57,908 bases of DNA from Burkholderiales bacterium (lineage in GTDB: Bacteria > Pseudomonadota > Gammaproteobacteria > Burkholderiales > SG8-39), in contig JACZJV010000181.1 of NCBI GenBank assembly GCA_014860355.1, positions 1 through 57,908 on the forward strand. Reading direction: 5' to 3'. Positions within the stretch are counted from its first letter, which is position 1; each line of letters starts with the position of its first letter. The notes below the pieces were generated by a model, which was not told the origin of the DNA, did not search any database, and saw only the letters and a program-made list of their open reading frames with translations. Below are positions 24,612-34,112 of this stretch, piece by piece. The translations under genes were made by a program, and so were the position numbers.

Positions 24612-25901
24612 TCACTTCGCCAGCCTCGCGTTCGCCAACTCCAGCCGGTCCACCAGATTGCGCACCAGGGCGCGCGTGAGCTGCAGCTGCGCGCCCAGGC
24701 TCATCATCGACAGCGCCTCGGGCGCGAATTCGGCCAGCAGGATGCTGGTCATGGACTCCACCGTCGCATGCCGCGGCATCTCGCCGCCGCGGATGTAGGC
24801 CATCTCGCCGAAGCTCTCGCCTTCGCTGATGGTGTTGAGCAAATGCCCTTCAAGGGTGACCTTGACCTGGCCCTGCGCAAGGAAGAAAAAGCTCTTGCCC
24901 GGTTCGTTCTCGCGGATGATGGCCTGCTTCGCCGCGACTCGCGTCCACTGTCCCGCCTGGGTCAGCTCCCACAGCTCCGCGTCGGAGAGCGCCGACAGCA
25001 TCTCGACGCGCTGCAGCGCGATGAATTTCTCGCTGTCCATGATGGCCTCGGGCGGCAGCACCAGCTTGCCCACGTCGGAGAGCGCACGCGCGAATTCGTC
25101 CCAGGTGTCGTAGCGCAATTCGGGCTTCTTGACCAGGGAGCGCAACACCACGCGGTCGATCTCCCGCGGCAGCGTAGGGCGCAGGCTGCTCGGTGGCGCC
25201 GGCGGCTGATGCAGGATTTTTTCAACCAGCATTTCCAGGCTGTCGGCGACAAACGGTCGTTTCCCCGTCAACAGCTCGTACATCACCACGCCCAGGCAAT
25301 ACATGTCGCTGTGGTGGGTGAGCGGAGTGTCTTCGAGCTGCTCCGGAGACATGTAAAAGGGCGAACCTATGGTCGCCGTTTGCACCGAATGGGCCTTGCG
25401 CAGCAGCGCGGCGCCGAAATCGGCGATTTTTACATCGGTACCCTTGGCAATCATGATGTTCGCCGGCTTGATATCGCGGTGGACGATGCCTTCGTTGAAG
25501 GCGTAGGCGAGCGCGCCGCAGCACTTGAAGCCGATCTGCAGCACGTCTTCCACCGGGAGCAGGGTATCGGCGCTCACATGCTGCGACAAGTCGCCGCCCG
25601 CAACCACCTCCATGGCGATATGGCCGGAGTCCTCCTGCACCACCGCGTCGAGAATCGCGGCGATATGCGGATGCTTGAGCTTGCCTGCCAGCGACGCTTC
25701 GTTGAGGAATTGCGAGCGGTATACCGCGCCGAACTCGGGGTCCTTGAACACCTCGGGCTCGATCACCTTGAGCGCGACTTCCTTGCCCGAAAAAGTGTCC
25801 ACGGCGAGATAGACGGTGCCGGTTGCGCCCTTGCCCAGTTGCCTGCGGATATCGTACTTGCCGATCTGCAGGCTCAGACCAGATTCGGAGGATAGGTCCA
25901 T
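24612..25901 (-). CDS. Ser/Thr protein kinase with C-terminal cyclic-nucleotide-binding-like domain
   Basis: Hanks-type kinase domain (about 14-275) with a glycine loop GKGATGTVYL, catalytic lysine in VALKV, VHRDIKPANIM and metal-binding DFG in KIADFGAAL. The C-terminal third (about 300-410) is a CAP_ED-type fold with FFFLAQGQVKVT, GESFGEMAYI and a MPRHATVES segment where cAMP pockets have their conserved Arg. It is soluble: no membrane helix follows the kinase domain, unlike many bacterial PknB proteins. A small second messenger or other ligand could control phosphorylation. An upstream ATG at 25958 would add 19 residues. No obvious substrate gene is adjacent. Confidence 0.88.
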   Translation of the reverse strand: MDLSSESGLSLQIGKYDIRRQLGKGATGTVYLAVDTFSGKEVALKVIEPEVFKDPEFGAVYRSQFLNEASLAGKLKHPHIAAILDAVVQEDSGHIAMEVVAGGDLSQHVSADTLLPVEDVLQIGFKCCGALAYAFNEGIVHRDIKPANIMIAKGTDVKIADFGAALLRKAHSVQTATIGSPFYMSPEQLEDTPLTHHSDMYCLGVVMYELLTGKRPFVADSLEMLVEKILHQPPAPPSSLRPTLPREIDRVVLRSLVKKPELRYDTWDEFARALSDVGKLVLPPEAIMDSEKFIALQRVEMLSALSDAELWELTQAGQWTRVAAKQAIIRENEPGKSFFFLAQGQVKVTLEGHLLNTISEGESFGEMAYIRGGEMPRHATVESMTSILLAEFAPEALSMMSLGAQLQLTRALVRNLVDRLELANARLAK

Positions 25902-26033
25902 CAGATTTGGTCCATCATGCTTTGCCGAGTGCCATGGCGTTATTCTAACCTTTGCCATCCGTATTGGGCTATGGCAGCACGCTGCCCGGGCGCCGTCCCT
26001 ATGCCACTGCCTAGTATCCAGACGACGTAACCC

Positions 26034-28331
26034 CTAGCCGGGAGCAGCCTGCACGGCAGGCCGGTCGGCATCGTCGCTGGACTCGACGTCCGGATCGGCG
26101 TCCAGATCCACATCCTGCGCCGCCATGGTCATCGCCACCAGTGGCAGCGCCTGCAGCAGGCTAGGTAGGTCGCCCCCGGCCGGGCCGAAGAAGCGCCCGC
26201 CGTGTATGCCGAAGGGCAGGAACACCAGCGCGCTGTCGCGCGAGTGCGCGATTATCGCCTCTGCTTCGAGATGTTCGATCATCTCGATGCGCGCTTCGAT
26301 GCGAAATTCCGCCAGCGCTGCCTTGAGCGTCGCAGTCGCGCTTTCCTTGTCCTCTTCGTCCTTGGGCGCTGCAAGCAGGCGGATTTGCGCGTCTTCCCAC
26401 TCGTCGCTGCGCGTGATCAGATGCGCAAGCAGCAGCATCAGCTCCCCGGTCCGGTTCGGCCGCCACCAGACGTCGATGACACGCTCGTCTGCCGGGCGCG
26501 CGCTCACCTCGCTCCACTCCTGTTCATTGCCGTCGAGTACGAGCAGATTGCTGCCGAGGCGAAAGGCAGTGCGCAGATTCTGCCCGAAGCGATTCACGCC
26601 CAGCGCATGCGCGGAGGTGGAGGCGTCCTCGATCCAGTTGGCGACTACGGTATTGACACGCAGCGGGCCGATTCCCGCAGACTGCACGATAGCCGAGAGC
26701 ATCGCATCGAATTCGCCTCCGGTGACCACCAGCGCAAACGCAGTAGACCTGGATTCGCGCAACTCTTCTGCCAGCTCCTCGAGTACGCGCTTGCGCTGAT
26801 CGATCATTTCGGCTCCCTGGCCCTGGAGCACGCGCACCACGGTAGTCAGCCCGCTGCCGCCCTCTATCCAGGATGCGAACTGCAGCAGACGCTGCCGCCG
26901 GCGTGCGGTGTCCGAGAACACCAGCAGTTGCGGACGCCAGTCGCGCGGGTGCTCGGGCTCGGCGGCAGCGGCGAGCAGGTGTTTGCGTGCCATTTGCAGG
27001 TGGCTGGAGCGGCGGCTGTCCGCCCAGCCCGCGGGCGCCGCCTTGTGTTCGAGATACTGATAGATGCCGAACAGCACCGCCACGGCTATCGCGCCGCTCG
27101 CTAGATCGATGGCAAGCATTGCGCCGGCGCACAGCAGCGCCCCCGCCAGGCTCGCGCGCTGATCGAAGTAGCGAAATCGCGGACGAAACGAGGGGTTCTG
27201 CGTACGCGCCTCGAAATAGGTGGCGTAATTCAGCAGACCATAGGAGACCAGGAAGAACATCGACACCAGTGAGGCTATGGCATTGAGATCGCCCAGCGCC
27301 ACGACGGCGGCGGCAATGACCGAAGTCAGCAGCACGCCGCGACGCGGATTGTTGCCGGCGCCGCTGCCAAGGGCGAAAGGTTTTAGCGCCGGAAAAATGC
27401 CGTCCGCGCTCAAGGATTGCAGTATGCGCGGCGCGCCGAGAAACGATGCGAGCGCAGAGGACAGCGTCGCCGCAAGCACGCCGGCGACGACCAGCGGCGC
27501 GTAGCTGGCCACCCGTTGCATGGCGTCAAAGTCGGCGGAAAGTTCGGCGTTGGGCAGCGCCGCCGCGAACAGCACGGCCGCACCTATGTAAATCAGCATC
27601 GACAGCCCCACCGCCCAGAGCACGCCGCGCGGTATGCTGCGTCCCGCATCGGCCAGATCGCCCGACATGCTCACGCCCTGGGTGAAACCGGTGACCGCCG
27701 GAAAAAAGATCGCGAATGCGACCCAGAACGAGAGATGTCCGGGCGGCGGCTGCCAGTTTGCGGCCAGCGTCTCCATGTTCCAGGTGCCCAGCGCTCCCAG
27801 CGCAAATGCCCCGATTGCCGCGGCGATCGCCGCCATTACCAGATACTGAAACCGTGTTGCCCAGTCCGAGCCCATCCAGGCGAGCAGGCCGAGGGCGAGC
27901 ACCGCGCCGCCGCCGATTTCGCGCAGCAGCAGTCCATCGCGTCCGGGTAGCCAGGCGCCGACCGCCTCAGCAAAGCCGATGCAATAAAAGCCCACCGACA
28001 CCGCCTGCGCGAGAAACAACACCAGGCCGATGGCGCCGCCGAAGCTCACGCCCAGGGTTCTCGATATGAGGTAATAATCGCCGCCGCCCTTGACGCGCAG
28101 GTTGGTCGCGATTGCCGACAGCGACAGCGAGGTAAGCAGGGATACGGCATGGGCCACTGCGATAATCGCCAGCGCCTGCGCCAGCCCCGAGTGCCCGACG
28201 ACGTAGCCCAGGCGCAGGAACAGGATGATGCCGAGGATGGTCAGTATGCTGGGCGTGAACACGCCGGCAAAGGTGCCCAGCCCGGCATGCTTGGCAGCGG
28301 GAGCGGTGGCAGTTTGCGTATTTTGCTGCAT
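26034..28331 (-). CDS. SLC12-like cation-chloride cotransporter/amino acid permease
   Basis: 765-residue inner-membrane transporter with about 12 hydrophobic helices in the first 460 residues and a long cytoplasmic C-terminus. The first helix region TFAGVFTPSILTILGIILFLR and the segments LRVKGGGDYYLISR and GFTQGVSMSGDLADAGRSIPRG follow the SLC12 (Na-K-Cl cotransporter) pattern of the APC superfamily. The C-terminal domain resembles those of SLC12 proteins and ends acidic. Bacterial members are often labelled amino acid permeases and the true substrate is uncertain. It stands alone between the kinase and yedK genes. Confidence 0.83.
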   Translation of the reverse strand: MQQNTQTATAPAAKHAGLGTFAGVFTPSILTILGIILFLRLGYVVGHSGLAQALAIIAVAHAVSLLTSLSLSAIATNLRVKGGGDYYLISRTLGVSFGGAIGLVLFLAQAVSVGFYCIGFAEAVGAWLPGRDGLLLREIGGGAVLALGLLAWMGSDWATRFQYLVMAAIAAAIGAFALGALGTWNMETLAANWQPPPGHLSFWVAFAIFFPAVTGFTQGVSMSGDLADAGRSIPRGVLWAVGLSMLIYIGAAVLFAAALPNAELSADFDAMQRVASYAPLVVAGVLAATLSSALASFLGAPRILQSLSADGIFPALKPFALGSGAGNNPRRGVLLTSVIAAAVVALGDLNAIASLVSMFFLVSYGLLNYATYFEARTQNPSFRPRFRYFDQRASLAGALLCAGAMLAIDLASGAIAVAVLFGIYQYLEHKAAPAGWADSRRSSHLQMARKHLLAAAAEPEHPRDWRPQLLVFSDTARRRQRLLQFASWIEGGSGLTTVVRVLQGQGAEMIDQRKRVLEELAEELRESRSTAFALVVTGGEFDAMLSAIVQSAGIGPLRVNTVVANWIEDASTSAHALGVNRFGQNLRTAFRLGSNLLVLDGNEQEWSEVSARPADERVIDVWWRPNRTGELMLLLAHLITRSDEWEDAQIRLLAAPKDEEDKESATATLKAALAEFRIEARIEMIEHLEAEAIIAHSRDSALVFLPFGIHGGRFFGPAGGDLPSLLQALPLVAMTMAAQDVDLDADPDVESSDDADRPAVQAAPG

Positions 28332-28409
28332 GTATTGTTCCAGCTTGCGCCGGTAGTCGGCTGCGAGCGGGCGAGCGCCCAGTCTAACCGATACCCGGCC
28401 CGCCGGTCC

Positions 28410-29090
28410 TCATTCGAGCGGCGCACCTGCAGGCGCAATCAGCTCCGGTCCCTGGTTGCGGGCATTGCCGATCCGGCGGCCGATCGGAATGGCCTGCAAT
28501 TCCGTCGCCGGATAACTCGCGATCATGGTCTGGATCTGCGCCGGGTCCTGCAGCGCGGGATCGAGCCAGCGCGCGTACTGCGCGCGCGGAAGAATCACCG
28601 GCATGCGGTCATGGATGCGCGCCATCAATTCGTTGGGCTCGGTGGTGACTATGGTGAACGAACGCAACTCCCCTTCGGGCCCGGTCCAGGTCTCCCACAG
28701 TCCGGCGAAGGAAAACAGCCCGCCGCTTCTGAGCCTGATCAGATACGGCTGCTTCCCGCCCTCGTGCAGCTGCCACTCGTAGAAGCCCGTCGCCGGAACC
28801 AGGCAGCGGCGCTGCCGCAATGCACCGCGGAAAGCCGGCTTGGTCGCGACGCTTTCGCCGCGCGCGTTGATGGTCTTGTAGCCTATGGCTTTGTCCCTGG
28901 CCCAATGCGGAATCAGGCCCCAACGGTGCCAGCGCGCCTGGCGCTGCGCGCCCTCTTGCAGGATCACCAGCTGGTCGGTCGCCGGCGCCACGTTATAGCG
29001 CGCCAATGGCGACGCGCCCAATTCGGCCTGGACCTGAAACGCTTCGAACAGCGCCTGCGCATCGGTGATGATGTTGTATCTGCCGCACAT
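28410..29090 (-). CDS. yedK: SOS response-associated peptidase family protein (YedK/HMCES)
   Basis: 226-residue SRAP protein. YedK/HMCES crosslinks through Cys2 to abasic sites in single-stranded DNA and protects them. The start must be the ATG giving MCGRYN, because Cys2 becomes the catalytic N-terminal residue after methionine removal; the longer frame is rejected. Other conserved residues are visible: ARYNVAPATD, the Glu in GFYEW, and the His in ARIHDRMPVIL. It is divergent from the DUF2189-like gene. Confidence 0.93.
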   Translation of the reverse strand: MCGRYNIITDAQALFEAFQVQAELGASPLARYNVAPATDQLVILQEGAQRQARWHRWGLIPHWARDKAIGYKTINARGESVATKPAFRGALRQRRCLVPATGFYEWQLHEGGKQPYLIRLRSGGLFSFAGLWETWTGPEGELRSFTIVTTEPNELMARIHDRMPVILPRAQYARWLDPALQDPAQIQTMIASYPATELQAIPIGRRIGNARNQGPELIAPAGAPLE

Positions 29091-29185
29091 GCGGCGATTA
29101 TGCTGCCCGGGCCGGCGCTGCCGCAAGCCGCGCGGGGATTCCCCGCAAGGTTTGCCAACTCGCCCGGTTCACGTATATTTCCGCC

Positions 29186-29977
29186 ATGAGCGACACGAAC
29201 GAGGACGACGATCCGGGTGCGTCTTTCCCGCGGATTCGCGAGGTCGGCTTCGACGCACCCTGGCGCTGGCTCAGGGCCGGCAGCCGCGACCTGCGCCGCG
29301 CGCGCGGGAGCAGCCTGTTCTACGGCATGTGCTTTGCCCTCGCCGGCTGGATGATGCAGCTCGTGTTCGCGCACGCCTACGCGCTGTTTGCGGGTCTGGC
29401 CACGGGCTTTTTGTTGCTCGGCCCCTGCCTCTCGATGGGGCTGTACGACATCAGCCGCCATCTTGAACGCGGCGAAACGCCGCGGCTGGGCGAAAGCCGC
29501 ATCCCCTGGGGTTCCACGCTCGGCAATATCGGCGTATTCGCCGCCGTGCTGGCGGTGATCCTGCTGGTCTGGGCGCGCGCGTCGATGGTGATTTTCGCGC
29601 TCTCCTACAACAGCGGCGTGCCGAGCTTTGCCGACGTCCTGCGTGCGGTCTTCGGCTTCGAGCAGCCGGCCTTCGCGCTGATCTACTTCGCCGTCGGCGG
29701 CCTGTTCGCACTCCTGGTGTTCGCGATCAGCGTCGTCGCCATGCCGCTGATGCTAGACCGCGACACCGATGCGGTTACGGCCGCCATCGCCAGCCTGATC
29801 GCCTGCGGCCGCAACCCCGGCCCGCTCCTGCTGTGGGCTGCGTGCATCGTCGCGCTGACTGCGCTAGGCTTCGCCACGTTCTTCGTGGGACTGATTTTCG
29901 TCACGCCGCTGATCGGCCACGCCAGCTGGCACGCTTACCGCGATCTGGTCGAACCGGCACAGCGCATCGCTCCCTGA
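29186..29977 (+). CDS. DUF2189-like integral membrane protein
   Basis: 263-residue inner-membrane protein with about six hydrophobic helices. The N-terminal soluble segment REVGFDAPWRWLRAGSRDLRRA, followed by a first helix pair with LGPCLSMGLYDISR, is typical of the DUF2189 family. The function of the family is unknown. The ATG lies shortly after an AT-rich stretch (CGTATATTTCC). Two structured elements follow the stop codon. Confidence 0.8.
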   Translation: MSDTNEDDDPGASFPRIREVGFDAPWRWLRAGSRDLRRARGSSLFYGMCFALAGWMMQLVFAHAYALFAGLATGFLLLGPCLSMGLYDISRHLERGETPRLGESRIPWGSTLGNIGVFAAVLAVILLVWARASMVIFALSYNSGVPSFADVLRAVFGFEQPAFALIYFAVGGLFALLVFAISVVAMPLMLDRDTDAVTAAIASLIACGRNPGPLLLWAACIVALTALGFATFFVGLIFVTPLIGHASWHAYRDLVEPAQRIAP

Positions 29978-30034
29978 GAGCGAAAACCCGGCGCCCCGAG
30001 GTGCTACGCGCCCGCTACGCGTGTCACCTAAGAA

Positions 30035-30062
30035 CCTGTTGCAAAATGAATTTTGCAACAGG
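30035..30062. terminator. Perfect 13-bp hairpin after convergent genes
   Basis: CCTGTTGCAAAAT and ATTTTGCAACAGG pair perfectly around two bases. It lies between the convergent DUF2189-like and aldehyde dehydrogenase genes. It may terminate transcription from either side, or belong to a dispersed repeat. The very short loop suggests a DNA palindrome rather than an ideal RNA hairpin. Confidence 0.5.
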
Positions 30063-30080
30063 CCGATTTGGGGGAGTATG

Positions 30081-30123
30081 AGGGGATGTCCCACTAGGGG
30101 ACTTCCTTCGGGGCGTATCCCCT
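30081..30123. repeat. Three-way-junction-like structured element
   Basis: An outer stem AGGGGAT/ATCCCCT (30081-30087 with 30117-30123) encloses two inner hairpins: GTCCC/GGGAC, and a CC/GG pair closing a TTCG tetraloop. It is just downstream of the aldehyde dehydrogenase stop codon on the other strand. It could be a 3' UTR structure or part of an intergenic repeat together with the preceding palindrome. Confidence 0.5.
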
Positions 30124-30139
30124 TATTTTGAAATGAACT

Positions 30140-31621
30140 CTAAAGCTTTACGCAGACGTTGCGCAACTCGGTATAGAACTCGAGCGAATGCACGCCGCCC
30201 TCGCGGCCTATGCCCGACTGCTTCGAGCCGCCGAAGGGCGTGCGCAGGTCGCGCAGGAACCAGCAGTTGACCCAGCAGATGCCTACTTCGATTTTCGCGG
30301 CGACGCGGTGCGCGCGCGCGAGGTTGGTGGTCCAGATGGTGCTGGCGAGGCCGTACTGCGTGTCGTTGGCGAGCCGCACCGCCTCCTCCTCCGTATCGAA
30401 GGCGCGCACGTGGCAGCAGGGTCCGAAAATCTCCTCGCGCACCACCGCCGAATCCTCCGGCAACCCGGTCCAGATGGTCGGCTCGACCCAGCAGCCCCGG
30501 GCCAGCTCGCCTTGCATTTTCGGCACGCCACCGCCGGTGACAACGGTGGCGCCCTCCTTGCGCGCGCGCTCGTAATAGGAAATCACCTTGTCGCGGTGCT
30601 CCGCACTGATCAGCGGTCCGAGGCCGGTGTTCGCGTCCTCCGGGCGGCCGAGCTTGAAGCTCTCGGCCTTGGCTTTGAGCGCGGCGACGAATTTGTCGAA
30701 TATCGGCCGCTCGACATAGACACGCTCGGTGCCCAGACACACCTGCCCGCAGTTGGCGAACACCGCGCGTCCCATGCCCTCCACCGCAGCGTCGAAATCG
30801 CAGTCGGCGAACACTACGCCGGCGTTCTTGCCACCGAGTTCGAACGACACCGGGCGCACGCGCTCGGCCACCGCCTTCATGATGGCGGCGCCGGTGCGCG
30901 TCTCGCCGGTAAAGGTGACCGCGTCGATGCCGGGGTGGCGCGTGAGCAGTTCGCCGGCCGAGCCGGGACCGAAACCGTGGATCACGTTGTACACGCCCCT
31001 GGGCACGCCGACTTTGTTCATCACCTCGCCCAGCAGGGTCGCCGTGGCGGGCGTTTCTTCCGAAGGCTTGACCACGACCGTGTTGCCGCAGGCGAGTGCC
31101 GGGCCCACTTTCCAGGTCATCAGCAGCAGCGGCAGATTCCACGGCGCGATCACCGCGATCACGCCTCTGGGCACGCGGATGGCGTAGTTGATTGCGCCCT
31201 TCCTGTCGGGGGTGGCCATCTGGAAAAATTCGCTGGGCACGTTCTTCACCACGTCGGCGAAAATCTTGAAATTGGCCGCGCCGCGCGGAATGTCGATATG
31301 CCGCGCCAGGCTTGCGGGCTTGCCGGTGTCGGCGACTTCGGCCTCGAGGAATTCGTCGAAGCGCCGGTTGATTTCATTCGCCACCGCATAGAGCAGTTCG
31401 GTGCGCTCGGCCATTTCGAGCGCGCCCCAGGGCCCGGCGAGCGCCGCGCGCGCGGCGCTCACCGCCGCATCCACCTCGGTCTCCCCCGCCTCGGACACGC
31501 GCCCGAGCAGGCGCGCGTCCACGGGCGAGCGGTTCTCGAAGGTCTTGCCCGAGGCCGCCGCGACGAAGGCGCCGTCGATGAAATTGAGGAAGTTCGCCGA
31601 TGCCGCTGGAATCGTGCCCAT
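30140..31621 (-). CDS. Aldehyde dehydrogenase, 2-hydroxymuconic semialdehyde dehydrogenase type
   Basis: 493-residue NAD(P)-dependent aldehyde dehydrogenase. The sequence tracks the DmpC/XylG/AmnC subgroup very closely: SLARHIDIPRGAANFKIFAD, then APWNLPLLLMTWKVGPAL, the general-base region FELGGKNAG, the nucleophile in FANCGQVCLGTE, and the C-terminal GREGGVHSLEFYTELRN. That subgroup oxidises 2-hydroxymuconate semialdehyde in meta-cleavage of catechols, or 2-aminomuconate semialdehyde. No ring-cleavage genes are present nearby, so it may serve another semialdehyde. It is divergent from an SDR gene. Confidence 0.9.
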   Translation of the reverse strand: MGTIPAASANFLNFIDGAFVAAASGKTFENRSPVDARLLGRVSEAGETEVDAAVSAARAALAGPWGALEMAERTELLYAVANEINRRFDEFLEAEVADTGKPASLARHIDIPRGAANFKIFADVVKNVPSEFFQMATPDRKGAINYAIRVPRGVIAVIAPWNLPLLLMTWKVGPALACGNTVVVKPSEETPATATLLGEVMNKVGVPRGVYNVIHGFGPGSAGELLTRHPGIDAVTFTGETRTGAAIMKAVAERVRPVSFELGGKNAGVVFADCDFDAAVEGMGRAVFANCGQVCLGTERVYVERPIFDKFVAALKAKAESFKLGRPEDANTGLGPLISAEHRDKVISYYERARKEGATVVTGGGVPKMQGELARGCWVEPTIWTGLPEDSAVVREEIFGPCCHVRAFDTEEEAVRLANDTQYGLASTIWTTNLARAHRVAAKIEVGICWVNCWFLRDLRTPFGGSKQSGIGREGGVHSLEFYTELRNVCVKL

Positions 31622-31794
31622 GCCTGGTCCTTTTTCTGGATGACTCGCAGGCCGCCATCATAATCAAAGCCGGGCAGGCGTGCGAGGACAGCACCCGGAA
31701 GCACGCGCACAGCGCGCGCCGATGCTAGCATTGGTACCAGTCGACCGAAACAACTTGAATCCACTAAAACGACTTCAATTACAGGAGAACGGAT

Positions 31795-32541
31795 ATGTCC
31801 CGTGTTGCCATCATCACCGGATCCGGCCGCGGCATAGGCGCGGCGACGGCCAGACTCGCGGCCAGGCAAGGTTACGCCGTATGCGTGAACTACCTCAAGA
31901 ACGAAGAGCGCGCGCACGCGGTGGTGGCGCAGATTCGCGCGGGCGGCGGCAAGGCGATCATGGTGCAGGCGGACACCGCGAACGAAAGCGAAGTGATCAA
32001 ACTGTTCGAGCGCGTCGACAAGGAACTCGGGACGGTTAGCGCATTGGTCAACAACGCCGGCATCACCGGGCGCGCCGGACGCCTGGACAGCTTCGATGCC
32101 GGCGCAATCCGGCGCGTGCTCGAAGTCAATGTATCCGGCGCTATTTTCTGCGCGCAACAAGCGGTGCGGCGCATGTCGACCAGGACCGGCGGCGCGGGCG
32201 GCGCCATCGTCAACGTGTCTTCGCTGGCGGCCACCCTCGGCGGCGCCAATCAGTGGATTCCGTATGCCGCCGCCAAGGGCGCAATCAACAGTTTCACCAT
32301 CGGCCTGGCCAAAGAAGTGGCTGCGGAGGGCATACGCGTCAACGCCATCAGTCCCGGGCTGATCGACACCGAGATCCACGCCGAGGCGGGCCTGGGCGAA
32401 CGCTTGAAGACGGTGATTCCGATGGTGCCGATGGGCCGCCTGGGGACGGCGGAGGAATGCGCCGAGGCGATACTGTGGCTGCTCTCGGGCGAGGCCGCCT
32501 ATATGATAGGCAGCATTCTGACCCTGTCCGGCGGTCGCTGA
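31795..32541 (+). CDS. Short-chain dehydrogenase/reductase
   Basis: 248-residue classical SDR. The cofactor motif is TGSGRGIGAATA, the structural motif NNAG, the catalytic Ser lies in IVNVSSLAATLG and the Tyr-Lys pair in YAAAKGA. The pattern resembles the YgfF group of NADP-type oxidoreductases. The substrate is unknown. A good ribosome binding site (CAGGAG) precedes the ATG. A long hairpin follows the stop. Confidence 0.9.
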   Translation: MSRVAIITGSGRGIGAATARLAARQGYAVCVNYLKNEERAHAVVAQIRAGGGKAIMVQADTANESEVIKLFERVDKELGTVSALVNNAGITGRAGRLDSFDAGAIRRVLEVNVSGAIFCAQQAVRRMSTRTGGAGGAIVNVSSLAATLGGANQWIPYAAAKGAINSFTIGLAKEVAAEGIRVNAISPGLIDTEIHAEAGLGERLKTVIPMVPMGRLGTAEECAEAILWLLSGEAAYMIGSILTLSGGR

Positions 32542-32550
32542 ACTACGCTT

Positions 32551-32578
32551 GGTCGCAGGCCTGCTTCTGCCTGCGGCC
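32551..32578. terminator. Hairpin between convergent SDR and lipoprotein genes
   Basis: GGTCGCAGGC pairs with GCCTGCGGCC (ten base pairs, one G.T) around an eight-base loop. It is placed to serve both convergent genes. No T-tract. Confidence 0.5.
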
Positions 32579-32597
32579 GGTAGCGCCGCGTACGCTG

Positions 32598-34106
32598 TCA
32601 GCGCAACTCGAAGTATTTTTCGAACAGCCCCGGGTCGTCGAAATGACGTTCCCCGACAAATGCGGTGGCGTGCCGTCCCCATAGCCGCATCGCCCCGGCG
32701 TTGTCCACGCCCATCGGCCAGAACAGGTAGCGCTCGCCGCGCTCGCTGCCGGCGATGATGCCCTCGGGCCCGAACGCGCTGCGCCGCTGCGCACCGCCCG
32801 GCGGCGGCGCGGGCAGGCGCAAGGATCGCAGTTCGTCGTCCTCGGCAAACTCGTAGCGTTGAGCGGGCGGTGCGGGGCCTAGGCGGGTGACGCGCCTCAA
32901 ATAGTGCGTTCCGGCCTGCACATGCAGCAGCAGCGGCTCTCCGGCGTGAGCGAGCGGCAGTGACTGCGGCGCGAACATGGTCTCGTCCAGGGTCTCGGGC
33001 TGCGTGCGCGCGCGCACCGCTTCAGTGGGTATGAAGAGGTGATAGCAGCCGCAGGGGTGGATGGTGTCGTAGACCAGTGGATCGCCCTGCGTTCCCACCG
33101 TCACCCGCCAGATCAATCCATCGAATCTTCCGGCGAGCAGATCTGCGCCGGATTGCGCGCTGCGCGCCGCGAACCAGATCGTATAGACGAACTGCGGCAG
33201 CCAGCGTCCAGCGAAATAGGTGTAGCCCAGACGCCGGTAGACCACGGGACTAGCGGTGTCGACCTGCAAGCGTCCGGCGGCGTCGTACGCGAGCGCACCT
33301 ATCCTGTCGTCATTGCCGGCTTCATCGACCAGGAAGCGCGGCGCGTATAGCGCGAACAGCGCTTCTATGTCGGCATCACCCCACTGGTAGAGCCCGAGCG
33401 CATCGCGCGAGGCGTCGCTGAACAGGAGATTCAATTCGCCGCTGGCCAGGGTGCGAGCGGGAGGTGCGTAGGCAACCGACTTTCCCACCTGCGGCAAGGC
33501 TTCCAGGGGCGCATCGAATAGCGCTGCGGTCTCGGCCTGCCAGGCGCGCACGCCCTGGGCAAACGCAAGGCGGCTCAGCGGATACAGGCCGAGTACGCGC
33601 TTCCAGGTCTGATACTCGGCCGGAACCTGGGCCGCGGCACGCAGCCGCGCTCGCGACACCGGGTCGGCGAGATCGGCGCGGGCGAGCTCGAGGCGGCATT
33701 GCCCCAGGGACTGCTGCATCGCCTCGCGCGAGGCGTGCATATGCGCACCGATTGAAACATCCGGCAGGTTGGCGATTTCATAGCGGCGCGAGGCTGCGTC
33801 CATCGCAGCGGCGAGGCGCACCCAGGCCTTGAACTGCTCGCCCTCGCCGGCCCGCGCCGCGAGCGCGCCCAGCACGCGGTCGCTGCGCAAGTAGGGAAAT
33901 CCGGGAATCCGCGTGGCGCGCGCATCGCGCACGCCCGCGTCATCGACCGAGCGATCCAGGTCGGCGAACAGGCGCGCACAGCGCGCCGCATCCGCCGAAT
34001 CCGCGGCCTCCAGATGGCGTGATACGGGCTCGGACCGGTAGACGCCGGGGCCGGCGCATCCGCCCAGCAGCAAGCCCAATGCCAGCAGCGCAATCCGGAT
34101 GTTCAT
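32598..34106 (-). CDS. Predicted lipoprotein, unknown function
   Basis: 502-residue protein with a clear lipoprotein signal: hydrophobic ALLALGLLLGGC, with the lipobox LGGC placing the lipidated Cys at residue 17. It should be exported and anchored to a membrane. The rest is soluble and mixed alpha/beta, with a few cysteines (IHPCGCYH). I do not recognise the family. It starts six bases after the stop codon of the SRPBCC-domain gene, so the two form an operon and may share a role in the cell envelope. Confidence 0.75.
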   Translation of the reverse strand: MNIRIALLALGLLLGGCAGPGVYRSEPVSRHLEAADSADAARCARLFADLDRSVDDAGVRDARATRIPGFPYLRSDRVLGALAARAGEGEQFKAWVRLAAAMDAASRRYEIANLPDVSIGAHMHASREAMQQSLGQCRLELARADLADPVSRARLRAAAQVPAEYQTWKRVLGLYPLSRLAFAQGVRAWQAETAALFDAPLEALPQVGKSVAYAPPARTLASGELNLLFSDASRDALGLYQWGDADIEALFALYAPRFLVDEAGNDDRIGALAYDAAGRLQVDTASPVVYRRLGYTYFAGRWLPQFVYTIWFAARSAQSGADLLAGRFDGLIWRVTVGTQGDPLVYDTIHPCGCYHLFIPTEAVRARTQPETLDETMFAPQSLPLAHAGEPLLLHVQAGTHYLRRVTRLGPAPPAQRYEFAEDDELRSLRLPAPPPGGAQRRSAFGPEGIIAGSERGERYLFWPMGVDNAGAMRLWGRHATAFVGERHFDDPGLFEKYFELR

Positions 34107-34112
34107 TGCGCT

